DNA from: Halomonas campaniensis
GTDB taxonomy: Bacteria > Pseudomonadota > Gammaproteobacteria > Pseudomonadales > Halomonadaceae
Assembly: GCF_014193375.1 (NCBI RefSeq)
Contig: NZ_JACHZF010000001.1
Location: 170,792-234,791, forward strand
Length of the DNA stretch: 64,000 nucleotides
Direction: 5' to 3'
The notes beneath the pieces are model-generated. The model saw only the letters and a list, made by a program, of their open reading frames with translations. It searched no databases and had not been told where the DNA came from. How positions within the stretch are numbered: position 1 is the stretch's first letter; each line of letters starts with the position of its first letter. Of the stretch, positions 10,134 to 20,385 are shown piece after piece. The position numbers were made by a program, and so were the translations under genes.

Positions 10134-10535
10134 TTACCAACTCCCACCGCTAGGATTTATTCCGCACGCGGTCTGCATGAGAACAAATCCCCCTAGATAC
10201 CAGAGCCCGATAATTCCAATGAACCCGCATACAACAGCATTGGGAAGCGAGAGCCTGTTTCGATGGAATAGGAAGCTCAGCGAGACAACGAAGATGGCGA
10301 GCGGCAACCCAAGTATTATAAGAACGGAACCGGAAAGACCATACAAGACATTGGGATTGATGGTTCCAACGACAAGGAGTTGGAGAACAATAAGCGCGAG
10401 CCCCATGGACAGCACCGTCGCCGAGATTGACCCATGCACATTCTTATGAATAAGGGGCACGACACCGATGGCAACAAGCAGAAAACCAAGTCCAGTGGCC
10501 AGTAAAAGCAAGGTAAAGGGGCTCAAGAGAGGCAT
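10134..10535 (-). CDS. Small multi-pass membrane protein of unknown function
   Basis: 133 residues from the internal ATG, with four hydrophobic stretches: LLSPFTLLLLATGLGFLLVA, TVLSMGLALIVLQLLVVG, LSGSVLIILGLPLAIFVVSL and VVCGFIGIIGLWYLGGFVLM. No family is recognised. An in-frame start further upstream (10664) would add 43 charged, non-hydrophobic residues encoded by more GC-rich sequence, so the internal ATG, just before the first membrane helix, is preferred although its Shine-Dalgarno is poor. Base composition is intermediate between the island and the flanking chromosome. It is transcribed in the same direction as the defence operon but separated from it by about 220 bases. Whether it belongs to the island is unclear. 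Confidence 0.5.
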   Translation of the reverse strand: MPLLSPFTLLLLATGLGFLLVAIGVVPLIHKNVHGSISATVLSMGLALIVLQLLVVGTINPNVLYGLSGSVLIILGLPLAIFVVSLSFLFHRNRLSLPNAVVCGFIGIIGLWYLGGFVLMQTACGINPSGGSW

Positions 10536-10784
10536 GAATGCATGGAAGCCGCCGACGTTGAATCGCTGATAAAACGAGCTCCTGCATGCGGCGATGCGGA
10601 CTGAGAGGCGGACTTCCGGCACGCTACCGCCCCTACCCTGCAAGACATGATGGCTCCCTGCCACCCCTGCGGTAGTCCCTGCGCTGCGTGTGGTGGCATA
10701 TCGCCTGGTCGTCTAAGCGACCTTAACCAATCAGCGTATGCGACGACGCCGATGGATGCCACACCCGATTGGTCGCAGAGGTGG
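10536..10784. other. Non-coding stretch at island edge
   Basis: Together with the following hairpin this is about 340 bases without a supported gene, where base composition shifts from AT-rich to GC-rich. A small hairpin GGTCG-TCTAAG-CGACC occurs near 10707-10722. I see no tRNA, no direct repeat of an attachment site and no integrase here. Confidence 0.4.
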
Positions 10785-10822
10785 CAAGGCCCCCGAGCCA
10801 GGTGAGTGACTCGGGGGCCTTG
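10785..10822. terminator. Strong hairpin, probable bidirectional terminator (GGCCCCCGA family)
   Basis: A perfect 13-bp stem CAAGGCCCCCGAG / CTCGGGGGCCTTG with a 12-base loop, downstream of the VOC gene on the minus strand. There is no long T tract on either side. The stem core and the loop GGTGAGTGA recur at 14440-14477, and a related stem lies at 20304-20341. Confidence 0.7.
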
Positions 10823-10874
10823 CTTGGGGCAACGCTCAGCGGCGGCAAGCAGCGCAGTGAACCGTCTGCCGTTG

Positions 10875-11375
10875 TCAGGCCGAGGGCTTCTCGCCACGAA
10901 CCGCCGCTTCGATCACGGCGATGTCGATCTTCTTCATCGTCATCATGGCATCGAAGGCCCGCTGGGCGGCGGCGCGGTCGGGGCTGGTGTAGGCCCTGGT
11001 GAGCGCGATGGGGGTAATCTGCCAGGAGAGGCCCCACTTGTCCTTGCACCAGCCGCACTCGCTTTCCTGGCCGCCGTTGCCGACGATCGCCTTCCAGTAG
11101 CGGTCGGTCTCGGCCTGGTCCTCGGTGGCCACCTGGAACGAGAACCCCTCGTTGTGCTGGATGCCCGGCCCACCGTTAAGCCCCAGGCAGGGAATGCCCA
11201 TCACGGTAAACTCCACGGTCAAGACGTCACCCTGCTTGCCCGCCGGGTAGTCTCCCGGTGCGCGATGGACCGCACCGACGGAGGAATCGGGAAAGGTCTT
11301 GGCGTAGAACCTCGCCGCCTCCTCGCCATCCCGCTCGTACCACAGGCAAATCGTGTTCTTGGCAATCGTTGTCAT
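10875..11375 (-). CDS. VOC superfamily protein, PhnB / 3-demethylubiquinone methyltransferase-like
   Basis: 166 residues from MTTIAKNTICLWYERDGEEA. Features of the PhnB-like branch of the vicinal-oxygen-chelate fold are a leading beta strand followed by EEAARFYAKTFPDS, then GIPCLGLNGGPGIQHNEGFS, and a WGLSWQITP segment near the middle of the C-terminal half. The C-terminal DAMMTMKKIDIAVIEAA helix is typical of the group. Family members include metal-dependent enzymes and many of unknown substrate, so no reaction is assigned. The ATG at 11375 is chosen over the upstream ATG at 11390 because GGGAGG lies 7 bases before it. It is a single-gene unit with a strong hairpin after its stop. Confidence 0.85.
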   Translation of the reverse strand: MTTIAKNTICLWYERDGEEAARFYAKTFPDSSVGAVHRAPGDYPAGKQGDVLTVEFTVMGIPCLGLNGGPGIQHNEGFSFQVATEDQAETDRYWKAIVGNGGQESECGWCKDKWGLSWQITPIALTRAYTSPDRAAAQRAFDAMMTMKKIDIAVIEAAVRGEKPSA

Positions 11376-11577
11376 AGGCGCCTCCCTCATGGCTTCAGGT
11401 CGAGTACCGCCCGGTCGCTTTCCTCCAAGGAAAGGGCACGGCCACGTGACCGACGCCGATTCGCCCTTGTGCGCTACCGGGACATCTCACCCGGTAGTCG
11501 CGTGAAGAAGGGCCAGATCGACAACCGGCGAGAGTTTTTCCATGGTGGCCGATCCGAAGGGACTTCGACGGCCTGCG

Positions 11578-12279
11578 CTATGACGCCGGGGTCGCCAGTG
11601 CGGCCTCCACCGTCTGTTCGGCGTGGATGGCGGTGGTGTCGAAGAGGGGAACGTCCGTGTCGTCAGCCTGGATCAGCAGCCCGATCTCCGTGCAGCCGAG
11701 GATGACGCCCTGGGCGCCCTGCCCGGCCAGCGAGGCCACGATCTCAAGGTAAGCGGCTTTGGAATCCGCCCGGATCTCGCCGCGGCAGAGCTCGTCGTAG
11801 ATGACGGCGTGCACCCGCTCGCGCTGTTTGGCATCGGGAATCAGCACCCGGATGCCCTGCGCCTCCAGGCGCTCGCGGTAGAAGGCCTGCTCCATGGTGA
11901 AGCGGGTGCCGAGCAGCCCCACCCGGGTCACGCCCTGCCGGTGCAGCGCCTTGGCGGTGGCATCGGCGATGTGCAGCAGGGGAATCTCGACGGCCTGCTC
12001 GAGCTGTGGGGCGACCCTGTGCATGGTGTTGGTGCACAGCACCAGGAAGTCGGCGCCGGCCGCCGCCAGGGAGCGGGCCGCTGCGCCGAGGATCTGCGCC
12101 GTGGCCGCCCAGTCGCCGCGGCGCTGCAGCGCCTCGATCTCGGCGAAATCCACGCTGTAGAGCACCAGCCGGGCGGAGTGCAGCCCGCCCAGCCGCGCCT
12201 TCACCCCCTGGTTGATAAGCCGGTAGTAGGTCTGGGTCGATTCCCAGCTCATGCCGCCGATCAGCCCTATCGTCTTCAT
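11578..12279 (-). CDS. Aspartate/glutamate racemase family protein
   Basis: 233 residues. The start MKTIGLIGGMSWEST and two cysteine motifs, LVLCTNTMHR (near residue 82) and VILGCTEIGLL (near 193), are the paired catalytic cysteines of PLP-independent Asp/Glu racemases and hydantoin-racemase relatives. The expected reaction is interconversion of amino-acid enantiomers through a thiolate pair; substrate choice cannot be read here. The ATG has a GAGGAGGGAAG ribosome-binding site. Its start lies 11 bases after the LysE-type exporter stop, so the two are probably co-transcribed from the MocR-facing promoter region, suggesting a joint role in amino-acid metabolism or export. Confidence 0.9.
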   Translation of the reverse strand: MKTIGLIGGMSWESTQTYYRLINQGVKARLGGLHSARLVLYSVDFAEIEALQRRGDWAATAQILGAAARSLAAAGADFLVLCTNTMHRVAPQLEQAVEIPLLHIADATAKALHRQGVTRVGLLGTRFTMEQAFYRERLEAQGIRVLIPDAKQRERVHAVIYDELCRGEIRADSKAAYLEIVASLAGQGAQGVILGCTEIGLLIQADDTDVPLFDTTAIHAEQTVEAALATPAS

Positions 12280-12290
12280 CTTCCCTCCTC

Positions 12291-12896
12291 TTACCCCAGG
12301 ATAAAGATTACGCAGGCGGCGGTGAGCGCCCCCATCACGCCGTTGAAGACCCGCCAGGCGCGCGGCGTGTCGAGCCAGCGGCCGATGGCCATGCCGAAAC
12401 CCGCCCAGAGCGCGATGCAGGGCAGCGCCACCAGCTCGGCGAAGCCGGCCAGAAGCAGGGCGTTGACCAGGGTATTGCCATCGCCGGGCAGAAAGCCCGC
12501 CATCAGCGCCAGCCCCATCACCCAGGCCTTGGGGTTGGCGAACTGGAAGGCCGCCGCCTGCCAGAAGCTTAGCGGGCGCCCCTCGCCGCGCCGCCGCAGG
12601 TCCGGCGGCGGCGCCGTGGCGATGCGCCAGGCCAGGTAGAGCAGGTAGCCGCTGCCCACCACCCGCAGGATCGTCTGCACCAGCGGGTAGCGCTCGAAGA
12701 GCAGGCCCAGCCCCAGGGCAATGCCGGCGAAGAGCAGGAAGCAGCCCCCCAGGATGCCCAGCATGTGCGGCAGGGTCCGCAGGAAGCCGAAGTTGGCTCC
12801 GGAGGCGGTGAGCATCACGTTGTTGGGGCCCGGGGTGATGGTCATGGAGATCATGTAGAGGGCCGCCGGCCCCAGGAACGCCACCGCTTCCAGCAT
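12291..12896 (-). CDS. LysE/RhtB family amino-acid exporter
   Basis: 201 residues with about six hydrophobic helices. The N-terminal MISMTITPGPNNVMLTASG is the LysE/RhtB signature (TPGPN), and FQFANPKAWVM is the conserved mid-protein NPKA motif. The family exports amino acids or homoserine lactones across the inner membrane. The ATG at 12896 (MLEAVAF) is used; an in-frame TTG at 12911 would add five residues and is less likely. The gene is divergent from a MocR regulator with a short shared control region carrying TTATTGTC repeats, so it is probably regulated by it. Confidence 0.9.
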   Translation of the reverse strand: MLEAVAFLGPAALYMISMTITPGPNNVMLTASGANFGFLRTLPHMLGILGGCFLLFAGIALGLGLLFERYPLVQTILRVVGSGYLLYLAWRIATAPPPDLRRRGEGRPLSFWQAAAFQFANPKAWVMGLALMAGFLPGDGNTLVNALLLAGFAELVALPCIALWAGFGMAIGRWLDTPRAWRVFNGVMGALTAACVIFILG

Positions 12897-12919
12897 ATTG
12901 CACCCATACAATTTAGGGG

Positions 12920-12999
12920 TTATTGTCGATCCAGCCCGTGAATTTTCAGCTTAACGGGCGCAATTCTGGCGTCAAAGGTTTTATTGTCACCATGACAAT
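12920..12999. promoter_or_regulatory. Candidate MocR operator region with TTATTGTC repeats
   Basis: Between the divergent exporter and MocR genes the octamer TTATTGTC occurs at 12920-12927 and 12981-12988, 61 bases apart. The second copy is part of a perfect inverted repeat ATTGTC-accat-GACAAT (12983-12999) overlapping the regulator's ATG. MocR regulators commonly bind direct repeats between themselves and a divergent target, so auto- and cross-regulation is likely. The function is inferred. Confidence 0.5.
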
Positions 13000-14389
13000 C
13001 TGGACACCCCGGCTCACCGAGACGGGCCCCCGCTACCGCGCCATCGCCGAGGCGATCGCCCGGGCCATCCAGGCCGGCGAGCTGCCCCCGGGCGAGAAGC
13101 TCCCGCCTCAGCGCCACCTGGCGGATGCCCTGGGCGTCACCGTGGGCACGGTGTCGCGCGCCTATGCCGAGGCCGAGCGTCAGGGCTGGGTCTTGGCCCG
13201 GGTGGGCAGCGGCACCTATGTGCGCGGCGCCCAGCAGGCCACCGCCTCCCCCTTCCTGGCCTCCGTCTCGGCGGAGGACGAGGGCCTGGTCGACCTCAGC
13301 CTCAGCCTGCCGCCGCCCCATGCGCTGCGCGCCTCGCTGCTGGGCCAGGCGCTCGCCGGGATCGCCGAGGATCGCGCGGCGCTGGAGCGTGCCGTGGCCT
13401 ATCAGCCGGAGCGCGGCCTGGCGGGGCACCGCGAGCGCCTCGCCGCCTGGATGACCCGCCTGGGCATGCCGGTCTCGCCGGAGGCGCTGGTGATCACCCA
13501 GGGTGGCCAGCACGGCATCGACTTGACGCTGCGGGCGCTGACGCGACCCGGCGAGCGGATCGCCGCCGATGCACTCACCTACCCCGGGCTGATCGGCGCC
13601 GCCCGCCAGGCGCACCTCAAGACGCTGGCCGTGCCCGTGGACGACGCGGGCATGGACATGGAGGCCCTGGCGCGGCTGTGTGCCCAGCAGCCGCCGCGGC
13701 TGGTCTATGTCACGCCGGACCAGAACAACCCCTCCGGCGCCGTGCTGAGCGAGGCGCGGCGCGAGCGCCTGGCGGCGCTGGCCCGTCAGCACGAGTTCTG
13801 GATCCTGGAGGATGGGGTGCAGTACCTGCCGGAGGCCGAGCGCGGCACCCCGCTCTACCAGCTGGCCCCGGAACGCACCCTGTTCGCCTTCAGCACCGCC
13901 AAGGTGCTGGCGGGCGGGCTGCGCATCGGCGCCCTGCGGGTGCCCGAGGCGCTACAGGAGCCGCTGGGCGCGGCGGTGCGCGCCCAGAGCTGGATGGTCC
14001 CGCCCTTGATGGTGGAGGCCGTCTGCCGCTGCGTGGAGAGCGCCGATGCCGAGCGCCTGCTGACCTGGCAGATCGAGGAACAGGCCGAGCGCCAACGCCT
14101 GGCCCGCCGGTGGCTTGCGGAGTACGCCCCGACCGGGCGGCCCCACGGCAACAACCTCTGGCTGACGCTGCCGGAAGGGCTGCGCGCCGCCGAGCTGCTC
14201 GCCGCCCTGGAGGAGCGCGGCGTGCGCCTGACCGGCCCGGAACCCTTCTGCGTGGGCAGCGAACCGGCGCCCCAGGCGGTGCGGCTCTGCCTGGGCGGGG
14301 CGCGCTCGCGGGAGGCGCTGGCCCAGGCATTGAAGGCAGTGAAGGAGACCCTGCAGGCGCCCCCGCCGCTCCCCTGGCGCACGCTCTGA
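12992..14389 (+). CDS. MocR-type regulator (GntR helix-turn-helix fused to aminotransferase fold)
   Basis: 465 residues. Residues about 1-75 are a GntR winged helix (ELPPGEKLPPQRHLADALGV followed by TVSRAYAEAERQGW). Residues about 110-465 are a class I aminotransferase-like domain with DQNNPSGAVL and the PLP lysine in FAFSTAKVLAGGLRIG. Such proteins sense PLP or an amino-acid ligand and regulate neighbouring genes. The ATG at 12992 is chosen because translation from upstream near-cognate codons would add residues with no domain match. The Shine-Dalgarno is weak (AAGG at 13 bases) and the start overlaps an inverted repeat, which fits autorepression. The divergent exporter and racemase genes are the likely targets. 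Confidence 0.9.
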   Translation: MTIWTPRLTETGPRYRAIAEAIARAIQAGELPPGEKLPPQRHLADALGVTVGTVSRAYAEAERQGWVLARVGSGTYVRGAQQATASPFLASVSAEDEGLVDLSLSLPPPHALRASLLGQALAGIAEDRAALERAVAYQPERGLAGHRERLAAWMTRLGMPVSPEALVITQGGQHGIDLTLRALTRPGERIAADALTYPGLIGAARQAHLKTLAVPVDDAGMDMEALARLCAQQPPRLVYVTPDQNNPSGAVLSEARRERLAALARQHEFWILEDGVQYLPEAERGTPLYQLAPERTLFAFSTAKVLAGGLRIGALRVPEALQEPLGAAVRAQSWMVPPLMVEAVCRCVESADAERLLTWQIEEQAERQRLARRWLAEYAPTGRPHGNNLWLTLPEGLRAAELLAALEERGVRLTGPEPFCVGSEPAPQAVRLCLGGARSREALAQALKAVKETLQAPPPLPWRTL

Positions 14390-14439
14390 CCGCCGCCGGA
14401 TGCCCCCGGCGCGAGCCCGATCATGGCTTCGCCACAACG

Positions 14440-14477
14440 CCAGGCCCCCGAGCCGGGTGAGTGACTCGGGGGCCTGG
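14440..14477. terminator. Strong hairpin terminator (GGCCCCCGA family)
   Basis: A perfect 13-bp stem CCAGGCCCCCGAG / CTCGGGGGCCTGG about 50 bases after the MocR stop. The loop is nearly the same as in the hairpin at 10785-10822, so the two are copies of one element. It probably ends the MocR transcript. Confidence 0.7.
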
Positions 14478-14575
14478 TGAGGTTACGTTCAGTGGGAGTG
14501 CCCGCCAGGGGCCGCGTCGGCATCGCCGCCTTCACGCGCCCGGGCGCAATGTGCGTTCGTCCACCAGGAGCCGCC

Positions 14576-14923
14576 ATGATCGCCGTCATCTTCGAAGTCG
14601 TACCCCACCCCGACCAGCGCGACCACTATCTCGACATCGCCGCCGGCCTGCGCCCGCTGCTGGAGGAGATCGATGGCTTCATCTCCATCGAGCGCTTCGA
14701 GAGCCTGGCCCAGCCGGGCAAGCTGCTCTCGCTCTCCTTCTGGCGCGACGAGGCGGCCATCGCCGAATGGCGCCGGGTGGAACGCCACCGCGTCGCCCAG
14801 ACCAAGGGCCGCGAGACGGTCTTCGCCGACTACCGCCTGCGCGTGGCCGGGGTAATCCGCGACTACGGCATGCACGACCGCGAGCAGGCCCCCGCCGACA
14901 GCCGCGAGCGTCACGAGTCTTGA
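14576..14923 (+). CDS. Antibiotic biosynthesis monooxygenase (ABM)-fold protein
   Basis: 115 residues starting MIAVIFEVVPHPDQRDHYLD. The pattern of a beta strand, HYLDIAAGLRPLLEEIDGFISIERF, LSLSFWRDEAAIAEWRR and a last strand is that of the small dimeric ABM fold. Members include heme-degrading and quinol-oxidising monooxygenases as well as proteins of unknown activity. The ATG has CAGGAG 5 bases upstream. It stands alone between a terminator and a convergent operon, whose last stop is about 60 bases away. No substrate can be inferred. Confidence 0.8.
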   Translation: MIAVIFEVVPHPDQRDHYLDIAAGLRPLLEEIDGFISIERFESLAQPGKLLSLSFWRDEAAIAEWRRVERHRVAQTKGRETVFADYRLRVAGVIRDYGMHDREQAPADSRERHES

Positions 14924-14985
14924 GCCGCCTGGTCAGACCGACTCGGCCTCGCCGGCAGGCGTCCCCCTGTCGGCGGCGAGGCCCG

Positions 14986-15234
14986 TCAGCCCGGGAGCCG
15001 TGGCGTCAAGTAGTCGAGCAGCGCCTGGAGGCTATGCAGCCCCGCGTAGTCGCTCTCGGGGATGCTCACCCCAAGGCGCTGGTGCAGCGCGGTGAGCAGG
15101 TTGAGGGCGTCCATGGAGTCGAGGTCGTACTCGTCGCGCAGCCGGGCCCTGTCGTCGATGGTGGCGGTATCGATGTCAGGGGCGATGGCCGAGAGCTCAT
15201 CGAGCACGATGTCACGCAGTTGGTCTCTGTTCAC
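14986..15234 (-). CDS. Free-standing acyl carrier protein in a 2-oxoacid dehydrogenase operon
   Basis: 82 residues with the ACP pattern. The phosphopantetheine serine lies in YDLDSMDALNLL (about residue 40), flanked by acidic helices. It is the last gene of the operon and its ATG overlaps the E2 stop by four bases. An ACP needs a 4'-phosphopantetheinyl transferase encoded elsewhere. Its presence beside an acyl-CoA ligase and an E1-E2 complex suggests that it carries an acyl group made by them or is acylated by the ligase. This partnership is inferred from position only. Confidence 0.88.
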   Translation of the reverse strand: MNRDQLRDIVLDELSAIAPDIDTATIDDRARLRDEYDLDSMDALNLLTALHQRLGVSIPESDYAGLHSLQALLDYLTPRLPG

Positions 15235-16451
15235 AGCGCCTCCGGGTGTTGCAGTTGGGCATCGATCTCGTTGAGGAACAGGGCCCCCAGGTGGCCATCG
15301 CAGACCCGATGGTCGGCGGCCAGGCTGACATCCACCGTCGGGCGAATCGCCAGCATCTCGTCCACCGCCAGCGGCCGCCGCCGCGGGGCGCCGAAGCCGA
15401 TCATCGCCACCTGGGGCGGGTGGATGACCCCGTAGACGGTGTCCACGCCGTGCTCGCCCAGTGCCGTCACGGTGGCCGTGGCGCCGCCGACCTCGGAGGC
15501 CCGCAGGCCGCCGCGGCGGGCGCGCTGCACCAGGTCCGTGAGGCGGCTCATCAGCACGGGCAGATCCAGCACGGCGGCATTCGCAATCGCCGGGGCGATC
15601 AGGCCGCCACCCCGCAGGTGGATGGCCATGCCCAGGTCGACGCGCTCGGCCGGCTGGAAGCCCTCCTCCCCGTAGTGGCCATTGAGGTCCGGGTAGCGGT
15701 CCAGGGCCCGGGCGGTCGCCTTCATGAACAGTGCGGCCATCAGCAGGCGTTCCTCGGGCGGGCGGTCGCGGTTGTAGTCGGCGAGCCAGGCATCGGCGGC
15801 GTGCAGGTCGAGGGTGGTAGCCAGGTAATAGTGGGGGATCTCGCGCTTGGCGCGGCTCATGGTGGCGGCGATGGCGCGGCGCATCTCGTCAGGGTCGAAG
15901 CCGCCCCGGGGCGCGGAACGGGGCGCCCTCCCGGCGGCCTCGTCGAGGTCGCGCAGCACGATGGCACCGCCGGGCCCGCTGCCGCTCAGGGATTCCAGCG
16001 CCACGCCGAGCTCCCGCGCCCGGCGGCGCACCGCTGGCGAGGCCGCCCTCCGGCCGCCTTCGGAAGTGGGCACGGGGCCTGGCGGAGGCGTCGGCACCGG
16101 GGCGGGTGACGGCTCCGGGGGCGCCGCCGGGGCTGCCGTCTCGGCGGAAGGTGGCAGAGCTGCTGCCGCGGCGGCGGGCGTCGCTGAGGCACCGGGAAGC
16201 TCTGCGACCACCCGCTTGCCGCTGCCGATGCGGGCCAGGGGCGTGCCCACCGGCACCCGGGTAGCCGGCGCCACGTAGCACTCCTCCACCACGCCGCTCT
16301 CGAACACCTCCACGTCGATCACCCCCTTGGCGGTCTCCACCAGGGCGATGACCTGACCCTTCTCCACCCGATCGCCGGGCGCCACCAGCCACTCGACCAG
16401 GGTGCCCGCCTCCATGTCGGCCCCCAGTGAGGGCATCAGGAAATCGCTCAC
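15231..16451 (-). CDS. Dihydrolipoamide acyltransferase (E2) of a 2-oxoacid dehydrogenase complex
   Basis: 406 residues. The N-terminal lipoyl domain has its lipoylated lysine in ETAKGVID, where ETDKA is usual. An Ala/Pro-rich linker follows (about 90-130), then a peripheral E1/E3-binding domain ([20 protein letters not shown]) and the catalytic domain ending in [20 protein letters not shown], with the catalytic His and Asp of DHRxxDG. It transfers the acyl group from E1-bound lipoate to CoA. It is co-translated with the E1 gene (4-base overlap) and with the ACP. No E3 (dihydrolipoamide dehydrogenase) gene is in the operon, so E3 must be shared from elsewhere. Confidence 0.93.
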   Translation of the reverse strand: MSDFLMPSLGADMEAGTLVEWLVAPGDRVEKGQVIALVETAKGVIDVEVFESGVVEECYVAPATRVPVGTPLARIGSGKRVVAELPGASATPAAAAAALPPSAETAAPAAPPEPSPAPVPTPPPGPVPTSEGGRRAASPAVRRRARELGVALESLSGSGPGGAIVLRDLDEAAGRAPRSAPRGGFDPDEMRRAIAATMSRAKREIPHYYLATTLDLHAADAWLADYNRDRPPEERLLMAALFMKATARALDRYPDLNGHYGEEGFQPAERVDLGMAIHLRGGGLIAPAIANAAVLDLPVLMSRLTDLVQRARRGGLRASEVGGATATVTALGEHGVDTVYGVIHPPQVAMIGFGAPRRRPLAVDEMLAIRPTVDVSLAADHRVCDGHLGALFLNEIDAQLQHPEAL

Positions 16452-18453
16452 GGCTCGGCTCCCATGGCCCGGCGAGCCGCGGCCAGGATGTCCGCCACCT
16501 GGGGCAGCGCGGCGTTCTCGAGATGGCGCGCGTAGGGAATGGGGATCTCATCGCTGCAGACCCGCTCGATGGGCGCATCCAGCGCCCAGAAGGCCTGCTC
16601 GGCGAGGATGGCGGCGATCTCGCCGGCCAGGCTGCCGGTCTTCCAGCCCTCGTCGACGATCACCGCGCGATGGGTGCGGCCGACCGAGTCGAGCAGCGTC
16701 GCCGTGTCCAGGGGGCGCAGCACGCGCAGGTCCACCACCTCGGCCTCGATGCCCTCCGCGGCCAGGGCCTCGGCCGCCTCCAGGGTCTTGGGCAGGCTGC
16801 CACCATAGGTGATCAGGCTGAGGTCGCGCCCCGGGCGGCGGATGGCGGCGCGCGCGATGTCCACGCCCTCCGGGCAGGGGGCGAGCTCGCCCTCGCGGTT
16901 GTAGAGCAGCACGTGCTCGAAGATCAGCACCGGGTTGGGGTCCTGCAGCGCCGCCCAGAGCATGTAGCGAGCATCCTCCAGGGTGCCGGGGGCCAGCACC
17001 TTGAGCCCCGGCACGTGGGCGTACCAGTTCTCCAGGCTATGGGAGTGCTGGGCGGCCACCTGGCGGCCGGCGCCGGTGGCCATGCGGATCACCAGGGGCA
17101 CGGCGAACTCGCCGCCGGACATGTGCAGCAGGGTCGCCGCGGTGTTCACGATCTGGTCCATGGCCAGCAGGCTGAAGTTGACCGTCATTATCTCGACGAT
17201 GGGACGCGCCCCGCCCAGCGCCGCGCCGATGCCGGCGCCGGTGAATCCATTCTCGGCAAGCGGCGTGTCGCGGATACGCTCCGGCCCGAAGCGCTCGAGC
17301 AGGCCGTGGCTGACCGCATAGCAGCCGCCGTAGTGGCCGATGTCCTCGCCCATCATGAAGACGCGCTCGTCGTGCTCCAGGGCCTCGATCAGGCCGAGAC
17401 GGAAGGCCTCGCGAAAGCTCAGCGTCACCGGCTCGGGCTCGGCGGCGGGCGGTGCCATCGGCGCCTCGCTCGCCTCACGCAGGACATGCGCGAAGCGGCT
17501 GGCCTCGGGCTCCCACTCGGCGGCCTCGGCGAAGGCCACGGCCCCTTCCACCTCCGCGGCGATCTCGGCCTCCAGCGCCTCCCGTTCGCCCGCGTGGAGA
17601 ATCCCCGACTGCTCCATCCACTGCGACAGGCGCAGGATCGGGTCGCGGGCCTTCCACTCCTCCACCTCGGCCTTGTCGCGATAGAGCTCCGGGTCGAACA
17701 TCGAATGGGCACGGAAGCGGTAGGTGAGGCACTCCAGGAAGCGCGGCCCCTCGCCTGAGCGCAGCGCCGCCAGCAGCCGTGCGCTGGCCGCCTCCACCCG
17801 GGCGATATCCATGCCGTCGACGCTCTCGGCGGGCACCCCCAGCGCCTCGGCCTTGCGATGGAGCTCGGTCTGGGCGTGGGCGTAGCGCAGCGCCGTGCCC
17901 ATGGCGTAGAGGTTGTTCTCGCAGACGAAGAGCACCGGCAGCTGCCACAGGGCCGCCAGGTTGAGGCTCTCGTGGAAGCTGCCCTCGGCGGCGGCGCCGT
18001 CGCCGAAGAAGCAGACGGTGACACGGTTTCGCCCGGCGAGCCTGTCCGCCAGGGCCAGGCCCACGGCCAGCGGCAGACCGCCGCCGACGATGGCGTTGCC
18101 GCCGAAGAAGCGCGCGCTGGCGTCGAAGAGGTGCATGGAACCGCCCCGGCCCATGCTGCAGCCGGCCTGCTTGCCGTACATCTCGGCCATCACCCGCTCC
18201 ATGGGAATGCGGTTGAGCAGCGCGTGGCCATGCTCCCGGTAGGTGGAGACCACGGCGTCGTCGGGGGCGAGCCCGTGCATCACCCCGGTGCCCACGGCCT
18301 CCTCGCCGATGTAGACGTGCAGGAAGCCGCGGATCTTCTCCTGGGTGTAGAGCTCCACGCAGCGCTCCTCGAAGCGGCGGATGCGCAGCATCTGGCGCAG
18401 CAGGTCGAGCAGGTGCGCCCGGGAGAGGCGCGGCTTGTCGGTCGATGGCGTGC

Positions 18454-18457
<4 letters not shown>
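16448..18457 (-). CDS. Fused alpha-beta thiamine-dependent 2-oxoacid/acetoin dehydrogenase E1
   Basis: 669 residues. About 1-330 is the E1 alpha part, with [11 protein letters not shown] and the thiamine diphosphate motif [12 protein letters not shown] (from 152) ending in CENN (about 179-182). About 345-669 is the E1 beta part, with [32 protein letters not shown] and [11 protein letters not shown]. In most bacteria of the acetoin/BCKDH type the halves are separate proteins; here they are one chain. The enzyme decarboxylates a 2-oxoacid, or cleaves acetoin, and loads the E2 lipoyl group. Neighbours overlap by four bases on both sides. The natural substrate cannot be decided from the sequence; pyruvate or acetoin fit the acetate-CoA ligase partner best. 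Confidence 0.92.
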
Positions 18458-20175
<1,718 letters not shown>

Positions 20176-20303
20176 CGGTCACCTCCTCGGATCGCCGCCT
20201 CTGGGACCAGCACGGCGCTTCTCAGGAAAGCGTAGTGCGCTTTTCCGGCGCGTCACCATGAGGTAGGTCATGGGGGCACGCCGGATGAGCCGCGCCCGCA
20301 ACG

Positions 20304-20341
20304 CAAGGCCCCCGAACCAGTCGCCTGGTTCGGGGGCCTTG
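20304..20341. terminator. 17-bp-stem hairpin, terminator of the OsmC-YcaO gene (GGCCCCCGA family)
   Basis: A perfect inverted repeat CAAGGCCCCCGAACCAG / CTGGTTCGGGGGCCTTG with a 4-base loop. It lies 45 bases past the OsmC-YcaO stop on the minus strand and upstream of the acyl-CoA ligase operon, insulating the two. The lower stem equals that of the 10.8-kb hairpin. Confidence 0.75.
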
Positions 20342-20385
20342 TCATGTCGGGCGATGCCCGGGGGGCGGCACGACGCCGCCGTCGC

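Noticed and set aside
9955-10140. Short open frame on the minus strand overlapping the end of the membrane protein gene
   Set aside because: No family resemblance, no Shine-Dalgarno and base composition like random island sequence.
10536-10784. Possible tRNA or attachment site at the island edge
   Set aside because: No cloverleaf, CCA end or flanking direct repeat could be built from the sequence.
11578-12903. Long reading of the racemase gene with an extra N-terminus
   Set aside because: The extra part is antisense-frame sequence over the LysE gene; a strong Shine-Dalgarno supports the ATG at 12279.
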